From the IMG/VR virus record IMGVR_UViG_3300017753_003779, positions 1 to 41,478 of that record: DNA of 41,478 nucleotides. One strand, written 5' to 3'. Below the pieces are notes generated by a model that saw only the letters and a program-made list of their open reading frames with translations, was not told the origin of the DNA and made no database searches. The translations under genes were made by a program, and so were the position numbers. Positions 28,093-35,499 of this stretch are shown piece after piece. Each line of letters opens with the position of its first letter. Within the stretch, counting starts at the first letter, position 1. The DNA is from a virus.

Positions 28093-29308
28093 AAAAGAAG
28101 TATTTATTGGTAATGACGACATTGCATGTATTTTTAAAAAACAGAAAGACGACTTCTTAAATTTAATTGACAAATCAAGTGTTTTATATAATAAAGATGT
28201 TGTTATTAATGATACTGCACTTAATTACTTAAATATTATACCAGAAAACAGCCTGGAAGAGTGTTTAAAAAATATAATACTTAAAGAATACTATAATTGC
28301 GAAAAAATGTATCCTTACTTAGGGGACTATATGCTTCACAAATTATTTCAGATAAAACACACAAAGATCAGTGGTGGGAGTTTTATTTTTTCAAAAAAAG
28401 ATGAGAATAAATTTATCAGTTCTTTAAATTCAAATGTGATTGAAAATATAGCAAATTGGTTTTTTTCAAATACAAATTTAAATAGAAGTATTAACATTGA
28501 AAAATACCGCGGTGACACGTTTCTAGTAGAATGTTTATCTGACTTTATTTTTAATATTGATTATGACTTTTCTTTTTTTAGTAAAATCAAAGGTCAAGAT
28601 ATTAAAAACTACAGATTCATTATTATAAACGGTATTATTGAATCGATTGGTGAGATTCATCATTTATTATATAAAGCTAACAACACAAAAGAACCGTATG
28701 TGTTGTTTTGTTTTGGAATGTCTGAGGAAGTAAAACAGACAATATTGAAGAATAATAATATGGGGAGATTTAGAGTTTTACCAGTGTGTTTAAACGTTAA
28801 TGATGAATCATCCTTAAATATACTCAATGACATTGCTGCAATACACGATTCAAGTGTAGTAACAAGTGACCTAGGTCAAACGATATCACAAGAAGTAAGC
28901 AAGGACTTAGATTTTGGAAAGAAAATATCTTTTTTTAAAAATCACATCGCAATTAACCCTGTCGCGAGTAAAGCAAAGATAGAAAGTCATAGAAAGTTTC
29001 TGAAAAAAAGAATTGAAGAAGCTGAAACAAGGCCTGATGTAAGAATTGATGTGTTACAGAATAGGCTTAAAATGTTCACAGGGAATCGCATAAATTTTTA
29101 TGTTCCGGAGCAGTTATTGAGTGACACAAATTATTCTAGAAGAATTGATTACTTTTTTAGGTTTATTGCCTGTTTAAAATTAAAAATGAGAATCGTCAAT
29201 CTTAACGACCAAAAATTTTACATACCCGACCATTTTATTAATATTGTAGAGAGCAAAAGAAAAAGTTTGATAAGTAAATTTACTAATATTCATGCAGCTA
29301 TTGTCTAG
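28061..29308 (+). CDS. Degenerate GroEL-like (Cpn60) protein
   Basis: 415 residues, overlapping prkA by 32 bases; GAGGAG lies 10 bases upstream of the ATG. Residues about 185-290 follow the GroEL apical domain: FIIINGIIESIGEIHHLLYK corresponds to GroEL ILLADKKISNIREMLPVL, and ILNDIAAIHDSSVVTSDLG to MLQDIATLTGGTVISEEIG. Residues about 325-355 (KKRIEEAETRPD, then LQNRLKMFTGNRINFYV) match the GroEL segment RQQIEEATSDYD / LQERVAKLAGGVAVIKV. The equatorial ATPase motif GDGTTT is absent, and the N-terminus keeps only a faint trace (FIGND). It therefore cannot be an ordinary ATP-driven chaperonin; substrate capture or an adaptor role is possible. Confidence 0.7.
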   Translation: MQVTTSGEIHKKEVFIGNDDIACIFKKQKDDFLNLIDKSSVLYNKDVVINDTALNYLNIIPENSLEECLKNIILKEYYNCEKMYPYLGDYMLHKLFQIKHTKISGGSFIFSKKDENKFISSLNSNVIENIANWFFSNTNLNRSINIEKYRGDTFLVECLSDFIFNIDYDFSFFSKIKGQDIKNYRFIIINGIIESIGEIHHLLYKANNTKEPYVLFCFGMSEEVKQTILKNNNMGRFRVLPVCLNVNDESSLNILNDIAAIHDSSVVTSDLGQTISQEVSKDLDFGKKISFFKNHIAINPVASKAKIESHRKFLKKRIEEAETRPDVRIDVLQNRLKMFTGNRINFYVPEQLLSDTNYSRRIDYFFRFIACLKLKMRIVNLNDQKFYIPDHFINIVESKRKSLISKFTNIHAAIV

Positions 29309-29318
29309 GAGAGAAAAA

Positions 29319-29561
29319 ATGCCAGCAAAGAAAAATAAGAACAATACAAAAGTTATTGATCGATCAAATGTTATGACTTCAGTAGCTACCGTTGTTTCTT
29401 TCATGAAAGAACAAGTAGTTACAGATCTAATTGAAGCAAAAAATAAAGGTGCTGTTGATATATCACAAGATGATTTAAAAAAGATATGTTACTATATAGA
29501 AACTAGTTTAACAAATTCTTTTGTAAAAGCATCAGGTCAGATTGAGAATGCACTAAATTAA
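29319..29561 (+). CDS. Small helical protein, unknown function
   Basis: 80 residues from the ATG at 29319 behind TAGGAGAG; an in-frame CTG/ATG-like extension of 27 bases would run into the preceding gene. A basic N-terminus (PAKKNKNNTKVIDRS) precedes two helices (VATVVSFMKEQVVTDLIEAK, KKICYYIETSLTNSFVK). Follows the GroEL-like gene by 10 bases. No family recognised. Confidence 0.75.
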   Translation: MPAKKNKNNTKVIDRSNVMTSVATVVSFMKEQVVTDLIEAKNKGAVDISQDDLKKICYYIETSLTNSFVKASGQIENALN

Positions 29562-29563
29562 CA

Positions 29564-30043
29564 ATGCCCGGACAACGTCATTTAATCGAGTGTCACTGTG
29601 TGTTACCATTGTACAAAAATACAAAACCTGTAGTGTACCATAAATTTGCAGTTTATAGTTTATTTGATGAAAAAACATCAAAAGTGACACCAAAGTATGT
29701 TAATTGTAACAATTGCGGCGTAACTCATTATGTTGAAGAGTTTTGCAAGTCTAAAATAAAGCTAGGTAAAGAAGACGTTAAAAGTGTCAGATCTATAAGT
29801 GAAGTTTCTTTAAGTTTGCCTGAAAAATTGACAAACTTGCTGAAAGAATACAATTCAACAATTGACATATATGAAGAATCTGAGGAAGTTATTGATAATC
29901 ATTTATTTCCTAAAAGTATCATTATAAAAAGAGAAATTATTGATGACGTCCATCATTTAAAAGTTTTGACTTTAAACAGTGAGGACAAATTTAAAATAGC
30001 ATCAGAGGTTTTAAATAACACAATAGTTGGAGAAGAAATATGA
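29564..30043 (+). CDS. Zinc-ribbon-like phage protein
   Basis: 159 residues, ATG 2 bases after the previous stop. Metal-binding residues occur as HLIECHC near the N-terminus and CNNCGVTH plus a later EEFCKS at about 48-65, forming a probable zinc ribbon. The second half is acidic alpha/beta. I recognise this style of protein (HLIECxC and CNNC) from marine T4-like phages without known function. Overlaps the next gene by ATGA. Confidence 0.75.
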   Translation: MPGQRHLIECHCVLPLYKNTKPVVYHKFAVYSLFDEKTSKVTPKYVNCNNCGVTHYVEEFCKSKIKLGKEDVKSVRSISEVSLSLPEKLTNLLKEYNSTIDIYEESEEVIDNHLFPKSIIIKREIIDDVHHLKVLTLNSEDKFKIASEVLNNTIVGEEI

Positions 30044-30297
30044 GTTATTCTGTTAAGTTAGAAAAATTAGCAAGAGAAAAACAAAAATCTAGAGAAATAG
30101 TACAAGAAATAATTAATTTTGGTGTCACTGAACAACAAAAATATGATATCATTCACGGGATTTGTTTAAGCTTAGAAAATAACGAAGCACTAAAAAATAT
30201 AGTTGAAACATTAAAAAAATATAGAGAAACAATTAACAAAGACGAACAAGCAGATAATAATGTAAAGGACAACAAACCAAAGATTATTCTAGAGTAG
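30040..30297 (+). CDS. Small helical protein, unknown function
   Basis: 85 residues, highly charged and helical (LEKLAREKQKSREIVQEIIN), with a Lys/Asp/Asn-rich end. Translationally coupled to the zinc-ribbon gene by ATGA. Possibly coiled-coil. No family recognised. Confidence 0.75.
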   Translation: MSYSVKLEKLAREKQKSREIVQEIINFGVTEQQKYDIIHGICLSLENNEALKNIVETLKKYRETINKDEQADNNVKDNKPKIILE

Positions 30298-30306
30298 GAG
30301 GAAGGT

Positions 30307-30498
30307 ATGTCAATGAATGAAGCGCTAATTTCGCAGTATGAAGAATTAAAAGTTTTAATTGAAACTTTACAAACAGACGTTGTAAAGAATGCTCAAGGAA
30401 ACAAGTCAGCCGGCGTCAGAGCAAGAAAGGGTTTGCGTCAAGCAAAAAAACTAGCTTCTGATATCGTAAAGACTTCTCTTGACACAAGTAAAGAGTAA
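30307..30498 (+). CDS. Hc1-like histone H1 homologue
   Basis: 63 residues, ATG after AGGAGGAAGGT. After a helical segment (YEELKVLIETLQTDVVKNA) comes GNKSAGVRARKGLRQAKKLA, which follows the pattern of the bacterial Hc1/histone H1-like family (GNKAAGxRARK, then a basic helix). Family members bind and compact DNA. Acidic and basic residues are more balanced here than in chlamydial Hc1. It lies at the end of the PrkA operon before a terminator. It could package phage DNA or act on the host nucleoid. Confidence 0.7.
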   Translation: MSMNEALISQYEELKVLIETLQTDVVKNAQGNKSAGVRARKGLRQAKKLASDIVKTSLDTSKE

Positions 30499-30527
30499 AT
30501 TAAGTTTTTTATACATTCAATATTTTA

Positions 30528-30553
30528 AAAGTCACACTTAGTGTGACTTTTTT
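30528..30553. terminator. Bidirectional rho-independent terminator
   Basis: AAAGTCACAC (30528-30537), loop TTA, GTGTGACTTT (30541-30550), with a T-run after the stem on the plus strand and an A-run before it that reads as T on the minus strand. It separates the PrkA/Hc1 genes from the convergent sigma-like gene. Confidence 0.9.
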
Positions 30554-30554
30554 A

Positions 30555-30809
30555 TTATTCAAAGTTAGAAAATTTATCTTTAAGTTTTTTAATTGCAATT
30601 TTTTCTATTTGACATATCCTCATTCGAGTAACCTTAAATATGTCACCTATATCTTGCAGCGTAAATTTTTCTATTTGTGAATTAATATTATTACTACCAC
30701 TGGAAGCGATTAAGCAACAATTTTTATTAATTTTGCTATTAATCCAGTATCTACAGTTATTTTTACTACAATTTTTATTGTTTTGATTGTTGTATTGAAA
30801 ACATTTCAT
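30555..30809 (-). CDS. Small sigma region 4-like DNA-binding protein
   Basis: 84 residues. The C-terminal half (FTLQDIGDIFKVTRMRICQI, then EKIAIKKLKDKF) is a helix-turn-helix of the sigma70 region 4 type, which contacts -35 elements. The N-terminal half is Asn-rich with six Cys (NCSKNNCRYWIN, then NCCLIASS) and may bind metal. No region 2 is present, so it cannot be a full sigma factor. It could be a late-transcription factor or an appropriator of host RNA polymerase. No promoter of the early family precedes it. Confidence 0.75.
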   Translation of the reverse strand: MKCFQYNNQNNKNCSKNNCRYWINSKINKNCCLIASSGSNNINSQIEKFTLQDIGDIFKVTRMRICQIEKIAIKKLKDKFSNFE

Positions 30810-30877
30810 TATTATACAGCTCCATCTTAATAATTAATATTATATATCGATATGTCCAAATTAACAAAAGGTGATAG

Positions 30878-32224
30878 ATGAACGAAAGAAAAATTTTTAT
30901 TATTGATACTAGTGTTTTATTGTACGACTGCAATTCAATTCATTCTTTTCCAGAAAATGATGTTTTAATACCCTTAGTTGTATTAGATGAACTAGATCGT
31001 TTTAAAGATAAAAAAGGTCTGGTCGGAGAAAACGCAAGGTATATTAATCGATATTTAGATGACTTGCGAAAACAAGGTAGCTTACACAAAGGCATTGAAA
31101 TCGATAATGGGCAAACTATAAGAGTTGCCTTAACAGGTTTCAATCAAGTACCCGTTGGCTTAGATCCAGAATACGCAGACAATAAAATGATATCATTAGC
31201 GCTAAATTTGCAAGAAAAAAATTCATCAAAAGTAATCTTAATTACAAAAGATATTAATTTTAGAGTGAAGTGTGATTCGCTAGGAATTAAATCAGAAGAC
31301 TACTATAAAGACAAAATTGTTTTAGAAAATTCTGAAGTCTTTAAAGGCTTTTTTGACATAAACACTGATGATGCAAGCATAATAAATAGATTATATAGCT
31401 ATTGTATGGGTGAAGAAGGTGATGTTCTAGAAGAGTTCGTAGATCTATGCGAAGAAAAAATAGGTAGAAAACCACACGCAAATGAGTATTTTTGCATAAA
31501 AAGTGGCAGTTCTTCATTTTTAGGAAGGTGGGATCAAGATAAGATTGAAAAAATTAATCAGCCTAAAGAATTTTCTGAAGATTTCCAAAAATTAGGAATA
31601 TCACCCAAAAATAGAGAACAACTGTATGCTCTAAATTCTCTTCTTGATGTTTCTTTACCGTTAGTAACAATTTCAGGACTCGCCGGCAGTGGAAAAACAT
31701 TTATCACTTTAATGTCAGCATACGCACTGGTCACTTCCGGATACTATGATAGAATTGTAATAACACGTAACATTACACCTGTAGGAAGGGATATCGGATT
31801 TTTGCCAGGTACTGCAGATGATAAGATGAGCCCCTGGTTAGCGCCAATAATGGACAATTTTAGAGTGGGACTCAAGGATAATAACTTATCTTTATTTAAC
31901 TCCCTAAAAGAACAAGGGATTATTGAGGTTGCACCTTTATCTTATATTAGAGGAAGGACCTTTAATAACAGCATTTTAATTATGGATGAAGCACAAAATG
32001 CAACAATCCATGAATTAAAAACAGTAATTACTAGGATGGGTGAAAACTCTAAAATTATTTTATTGGGTGACGTTGACCAGATTGACACACCATACATTGA
32101 CGCATTGTCTAACGGTTTAACAATTGTTTCTGAAAAATTTAAAAATGAAGATTGCGCCTCACATATCGCGTTGAAAAGAGGCGAAAGATCATACTTATCT
32201 GCTGTAGCAGCAAGAATTATTTGA
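30878..32224 (+). CDS. phoH: PIN-PhoH fusion (PhoH2-like ATPase with RNase domain)
   Basis: 448 residues. N-terminal PIN domain: IFIIDTSVLLYDC, LVVLDELDRFKD and ILITKDINFRVK carry the acidic active-site residues. From about 230 a PhoH ATPase with Walker A G267-LAGSGKT and Walker B ILIMDEAQNA, plus VEVAPLSYIRGRTF-like motifs. Bacterial PhoH2 proteins are sequence-specific RNA unwinding nucleases; phage PhoH genes are common in marine phages. ATG after AAAGGTGATAG. Confidence 0.92.
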   Translation: MNERKIFIIDTSVLLYDCNSIHSFPENDVLIPLVVLDELDRFKDKKGLVGENARYINRYLDDLRKQGSLHKGIEIDNGQTIRVALTGFNQVPVGLDPEYADNKMISLALNLQEKNSSKVILITKDINFRVKCDSLGIKSEDYYKDKIVLENSEVFKGFFDINTDDASIINRLYSYCMGEEGDVLEEFVDLCEEKIGRKPHANEYFCIKSGSSSFLGRWDQDKIEKINQPKEFSEDFQKLGISPKNREQLYALNSLLDVSLPLVTISGLAGSGKTFITLMSAYALVTSGYYDRIVITRNITPVGRDIGFLPGTADDKMSPWLAPIMDNFRVGLKDNNLSLFNSLKEQGIIEVAPLSYIRGRTFNNSILIMDEAQNATIHELKTVITRMGENSKIILLGDVDQIDTPYIDALSNGLTIVSEKFKNEDCASHIALKRGERSYLSAVAARII

Positions 32225-32232
32225 GGTAAATA

Positions 32233-32592
32233 ATGGCAAAAGCACATATTTTTAAAAAGCGTGATGCAAATAGGTTTAGAAAGGTATACAGTTTCATAAG
32301 AAGAAAACCAATAGACCAATTCGTATCAAGCACAAACTTTAAAATGGTTGTTGGTGAAGTAACATTCACAAATTCTAGTGGTCCTGTGACCTTCACATAC
32401 ACAACAGCCGATCCAACGATTACTTTTTCAAATGCACCTGTCATCACTGCAGTAGCAGTTGATAACCTTTCCAACAGCACAGCAAATGTAAATGTTTTCA
32501 TAACATCGATAACTACGTCGTCTGTTTCTTTTGAAACAAGCGCACCATTTACTGGTAAAGTTAATTTTCAAGTAGTTTCACAGGACCCGTAA
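32233..32592 (+). CDS. Small beta-rich protein, fibre-associated
   Basis: 119 residues. A basic N-terminus (FKKRDANRFRKVYSFIRRK) is followed by an all-beta, Thr/Val-rich domain ending VNVFITSITTSSVSFETS, then FTGKVNFQVV. This last block matches the end of the next protein (VNVFISNKTK, FIGTLYYTVIG), so the two are paralogous domains. Position just before the fibre-like gene suggests a tail-fibre tip or attachment protein. ATG after TGAGGTAAATA. Confidence 0.75.
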   Translation: MAKAHIFKKRDANRFRKVYSFIRRKPIDQFVSSTNFKMVVGEVTFTNSSGPVTFTYTTADPTITFSNAPVITAVAVDNLSNSTANVNVFITSITTSSVSFETSAPFTGKVNFQVVSQDP

Positions 32593-32594
32593 TC

Positions 32595-32825
32595 ATGTCA
32601 ACATCATTACCTAGGATATTTACATGTAGCGATGCAATCAACAATGTTGATTACGTTGATATAAATTATGGTACGTTAGGTTTAATTAATATACCCGCAA
32701 TAACTGCATCAGCTTCTGTTGATGTAAATGTTTTTATTTCTAATAAAACAAAGACAACAGCTAGAATTAATTTTTCTCAAAAATTTATCGGCACATTGTA
32801 TTACACTGTTATTGGATTCAACTAA
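32595..32825 (+). CDS. Small beta-rich protein, fibre-associated
   Basis: 76 residues, nearly all beta-strand (AITASASVDVNVFISNKTKT, RINFSQKFIGTLYYTVIG). It lacks the basic N-terminus of its paralogue at 32233 and begins 2 bases after that stop. A fibre or receptor-contact role is inferred from neighbours only. Confidence 0.75.
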   Translation: MSTSLPRIFTCSDAINNVDYVDINYGTLGLINIPAITASASVDVNVFISNKTKTTARINFSQKFIGTLYYTVIGFN

Positions 32826-32834
32826 GGATAAAAA

Positions 32835-35423
32835 ATGGCAACAAAAGATTTTAGAGCAAGTCAATTAGAAACTAGTAAAATAATCGGTACAGGAAGTCTA
32901 GCCGGCACATCAGCAGGTATTGCAATGTACAGTGGTTCCATTGCGTCAAATCGTGAAGGCGGAACTTCAGATTCAGCAATGTTTAACAATGTAGGTTCTG
33001 ATGTCTTCCTATTTGTATCGGGAAACATTAGTAACAATAACAATTCAAGAACTAACGCAACACTTTTTGGTGGGGATGTAGTAGTTTCTGGTACATTATA
33101 TGCTGAAAGACAAGTAATAGAGGTAGATTCTGTTGCTGACGGTGACTTTTTTGTAACAGGTAATATGTATGTAGAACCAGATACTAATTCAGATGAATCC
33201 GCAGTTTTTAGAAAAGCAGATGGTACTGATGTACTTAAGGTAAATACTAACTCACCAAACGTAAACATTAACGGAGATTTGATTTTGACAGGTAATATTC
33301 ACATGTTATCTGATAATTTTGACGGCGTTAATATTGAAACAGAAAATACTTTTGAGTTAAAAGCACAAAACAATATTGTTATGAAGTTAGATTCAGATAG
33401 TGATAATAGTGGAAACGGATCTTATTTTGGGATCCGAGATGGCGGAGGCAATTACAAGTTAATTGTGTACGAAAACGCTGCAACCACTGTAAACTTCGAC
33501 ATGTCACCCACAACTGACTTTGTTGTAAAAGGAGACACAAACCACTCATTGATATTTGTAGATGCAAGTGAAGAGGCAGTTGCTTTAGGAAGATTTTTAA
33601 GTACAGATTTTGGAACACAATCAGGTGTTGGTACTGATGTCAAGATATTGTTAAGCGGATCAGGAGGTTCAAGAGGTGGATCAACTCGAGGAGTAACCTT
33701 AGCCGCCGGTGATCTCGTTACAAGTGGTTCTAGTGTATTGTTAAGTGGTGTTGATGTAACAGGTGAAGCAAGAGTTAACGGTAACTTATTTGTCACTGGT
33801 AATATAAGAATGCAAAGCGATAATCTCGATGGAATTAAAATTGAGGCAGAAAATAACTTCGATATAAACGCACAAGGTAGTATAATATTAACCATCGACG
33901 GCGATAGTGATTCCTCTGGATCAAGGTTTTTTGGAGTAAGAGATGGCTCCGGAACATACAGTATTGTTGCATATGAACAGGGTGACGTTGTAATTAACAA
34001 TAGTCTGTTAGCAACAAATGACTTTTTTGTAAAGGGTGACACAGACCACTCATTGGTATTTGTAGATGCAAGTAAGGATGCAGTTGCTTTAGGAAGATTT
34101 TTAAGTACAGATTTTGGAAGTGAACCAGGGGTTGGTAATGATGTCAAGGTATTACTAAGTGGTACAGTTGGTAGTCGTGGTACTAGTACAAGAGGTACAA
34201 TATTAAATGCAGGTGATTTAGTTGTTTCCGGAGCTTCGTACTTCTCCGGAGATGTGACCCTCGAGGAAGGTGCTTCTCTGATTACTCCTAGCGGCATCGC
34301 GCACAAGAGCGATACCAATACCAATATTACGTTTAATAATGATAGAATTCGTTTAATCGCTAATAATGCAACAAATGTTGATATATCAAGCACTCAGGTT
34401 CTTGTCATACCTGGCGGAGATTCTACCTCTTCAGAGACTTCGGGGGCAGATATCAGCTTTTACGTTTCCGGATCTTCAGGCAGTAAAGGGACATCAGAAA
34501 GAGGTACATCAGTATTTGGTGGTGATTTAGTTGTAAGTGGTAACATTTTTGACGGTGCAGGGAATTCTGTTGGTGGTATTACTATTGATAATGATGTAAA
34601 CAACAGAATATTGACAGCAAAAGGTGCGACAAATAATATTAACGGAGAAGCTAATTTACTTTTTACAGGAAATATACTTCAGGCCAATGCTTTCATTACT
34701 GCTTCTAATGGATTGCAAGTTCAATATGCTAAAACATCTACAGTAGGTGTCACTGTAGGAAATAGTACCGACTCACCGCCAGTTGTTTTGAATTCTGTCT
34801 TTGACGCTGACATTAGATATGAAACTCCTGCAAACACATATGGAACCGATGTAGGTGTTTTAATTAGCGGATCAGCTGGATCAAAAGGTGTAACAGCATC
34901 AAAATCTGTAACTTTAGTATCAGGTGACTTAGTCGTAAGTGGAAATATATATGATAAAACTAATAAGTCCGTTTTTAAAGACGTTAACAGGGGTGGCGCG
35001 CGACTAAATTTGTCAAATACTACAGAGCAATTTTTAAGTACAACCAGTGGAACAGAGGGTTCAATATCATCAGGGGATAACTTTATTTTTGTTTGTCCTT
35101 TTAGCGGTAGTTTTGACAAACTAACTGTAAGAGGCTCCTTTAACACAGCACTCTCTAGTGTTGGCAATTTACTTGCAAAACTTTACATCTTTGCTGACGA
35201 AGCTGACGCCTCGACACCAGCAAGTGCATACTCAGTTGAGCACGTTCTTGTTTCTGATGCCAATGTCAATGCAAATAAAAATATTAATTTTAACTTCTCA
35301 GGCTCCAACTATAATCCAACTGATGCTTTTATCATAAGCTTAACACCTCAAGGAAACTGGAATGCCGGAGGAACTTGTCAGTTTAATTGGGTGTCTGTTA
35401 ATTCCTTCTTGTATGAAACGTAA
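32835..35423 (+). CDS. Repeat-containing tail-fibre-like structural protein
   Basis: 862 residues, beta-rich, Ser/Gly/Asn/Thr-rich, without Cys in most of its length. A 169-residue unit occurs twice: about 146-314 and 315-480, each with NGxLxxTGNIxMxSDN, a middle FVKGDTxHSLxFVDAS, and LGRFLSTDFG. A shorter motif, LSGxxGSxGxSxRG, then GDLVVSG, recurs four or five times to residue 700. The last 150 residues (GSFDKLTVRGSFNTALSS, then LAKLYIFADEAD) are a different globular tip. Such architecture fits a trimeric fibre or baseplate-edge protein. Confidence 0.8.
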   Translation: MATKDFRASQLETSKIIGTGSLAGTSAGIAMYSGSIASNREGGTSDSAMFNNVGSDVFLFVSGNISNNNNSRTNATLFGGDVVVSGTLYAERQVIEVDSVADGDFFVTGNMYVEPDTNSDESAVFRKADGTDVLKVNTNSPNVNINGDLILTGNIHMLSDNFDGVNIETENTFELKAQNNIVMKLDSDSDNSGNGSYFGIRDGGGNYKLIVYENAATTVNFDMSPTTDFVVKGDTNHSLIFVDASEEAVALGRFLSTDFGTQSGVGTDVKILLSGSGGSRGGSTRGVTLAAGDLVTSGSSVLLSGVDVTGEARVNGNLFVTGNIRMQSDNLDGIKIEAENNFDINAQGSIILTIDGDSDSSGSRFFGVRDGSGTYSIVAYEQGDVVINNSLLATNDFFVKGDTDHSLVFVDASKDAVALGRFLSTDFGSEPGVGNDVKVLLSGTVGSRGTSTRGTILNAGDLVVSGASYFSGDVTLEEGASLITPSGIAHKSDTNTNITFNNDRIRLIANNATNVDISSTQVLVIPGGDSTSSETSGADISFYVSGSSGSKGTSERGTSVFGGDLVVSGNIFDGAGNSVGGITIDNDVNNRILTAKGATNNINGEANLLFTGNILQANAFITASNGLQVQYAKTSTVGVTVGNSTDSPPVVLNSVFDADIRYETPANTYGTDVGVLISGSAGSKGVTASKSVTLVSGDLVVSGNIYDKTNKSVFKDVNRGGARLNLSNTTEQFLSTTSGTEGSISSGDNFIFVCPFSGSFDKLTVRGSFNTALSSVGNLLAKLYIFADEADASTPASAYSVEHVLVSDANVNANKNINFNFSGSNYNPTDAFIISLTPQGNWNAGGTCQFNWVSVNSFLYET

Positions 35424-35499
35424 GACACTAAGAAATTTGCTCATTAAAGTTTAATTTATCAACAAATAGATTATAATTTCTTACAAAGTAGGAGATTGT
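35424..35499 (+). promoter_or_regulatory. Gap before the sugar operon, possible promoter
   Basis: 76 gene-free, AT-rich bases between the fibre gene and the first glycosyltransferase. ATAGATTATAAT at 35465-35476 could be a -10 region. No GTGYAAC box is present, so the operon belongs to another expression class or is read through from upstream. Confidence 0.35.

Noticed and set aside
30555-30809. Full sigma factor
   Set aside because: Only a region 4-like helix-turn-helix is present in 84 residues; regions 2 and 3 are absent.
33452-34393. Minus-strand open frame of 313 codons inside the fibre gene
   Set aside because: A shadow caused by the repetitive Ser/Gly/Thr codons of the plus-strand gene; no ribosome site and low-complexity product.
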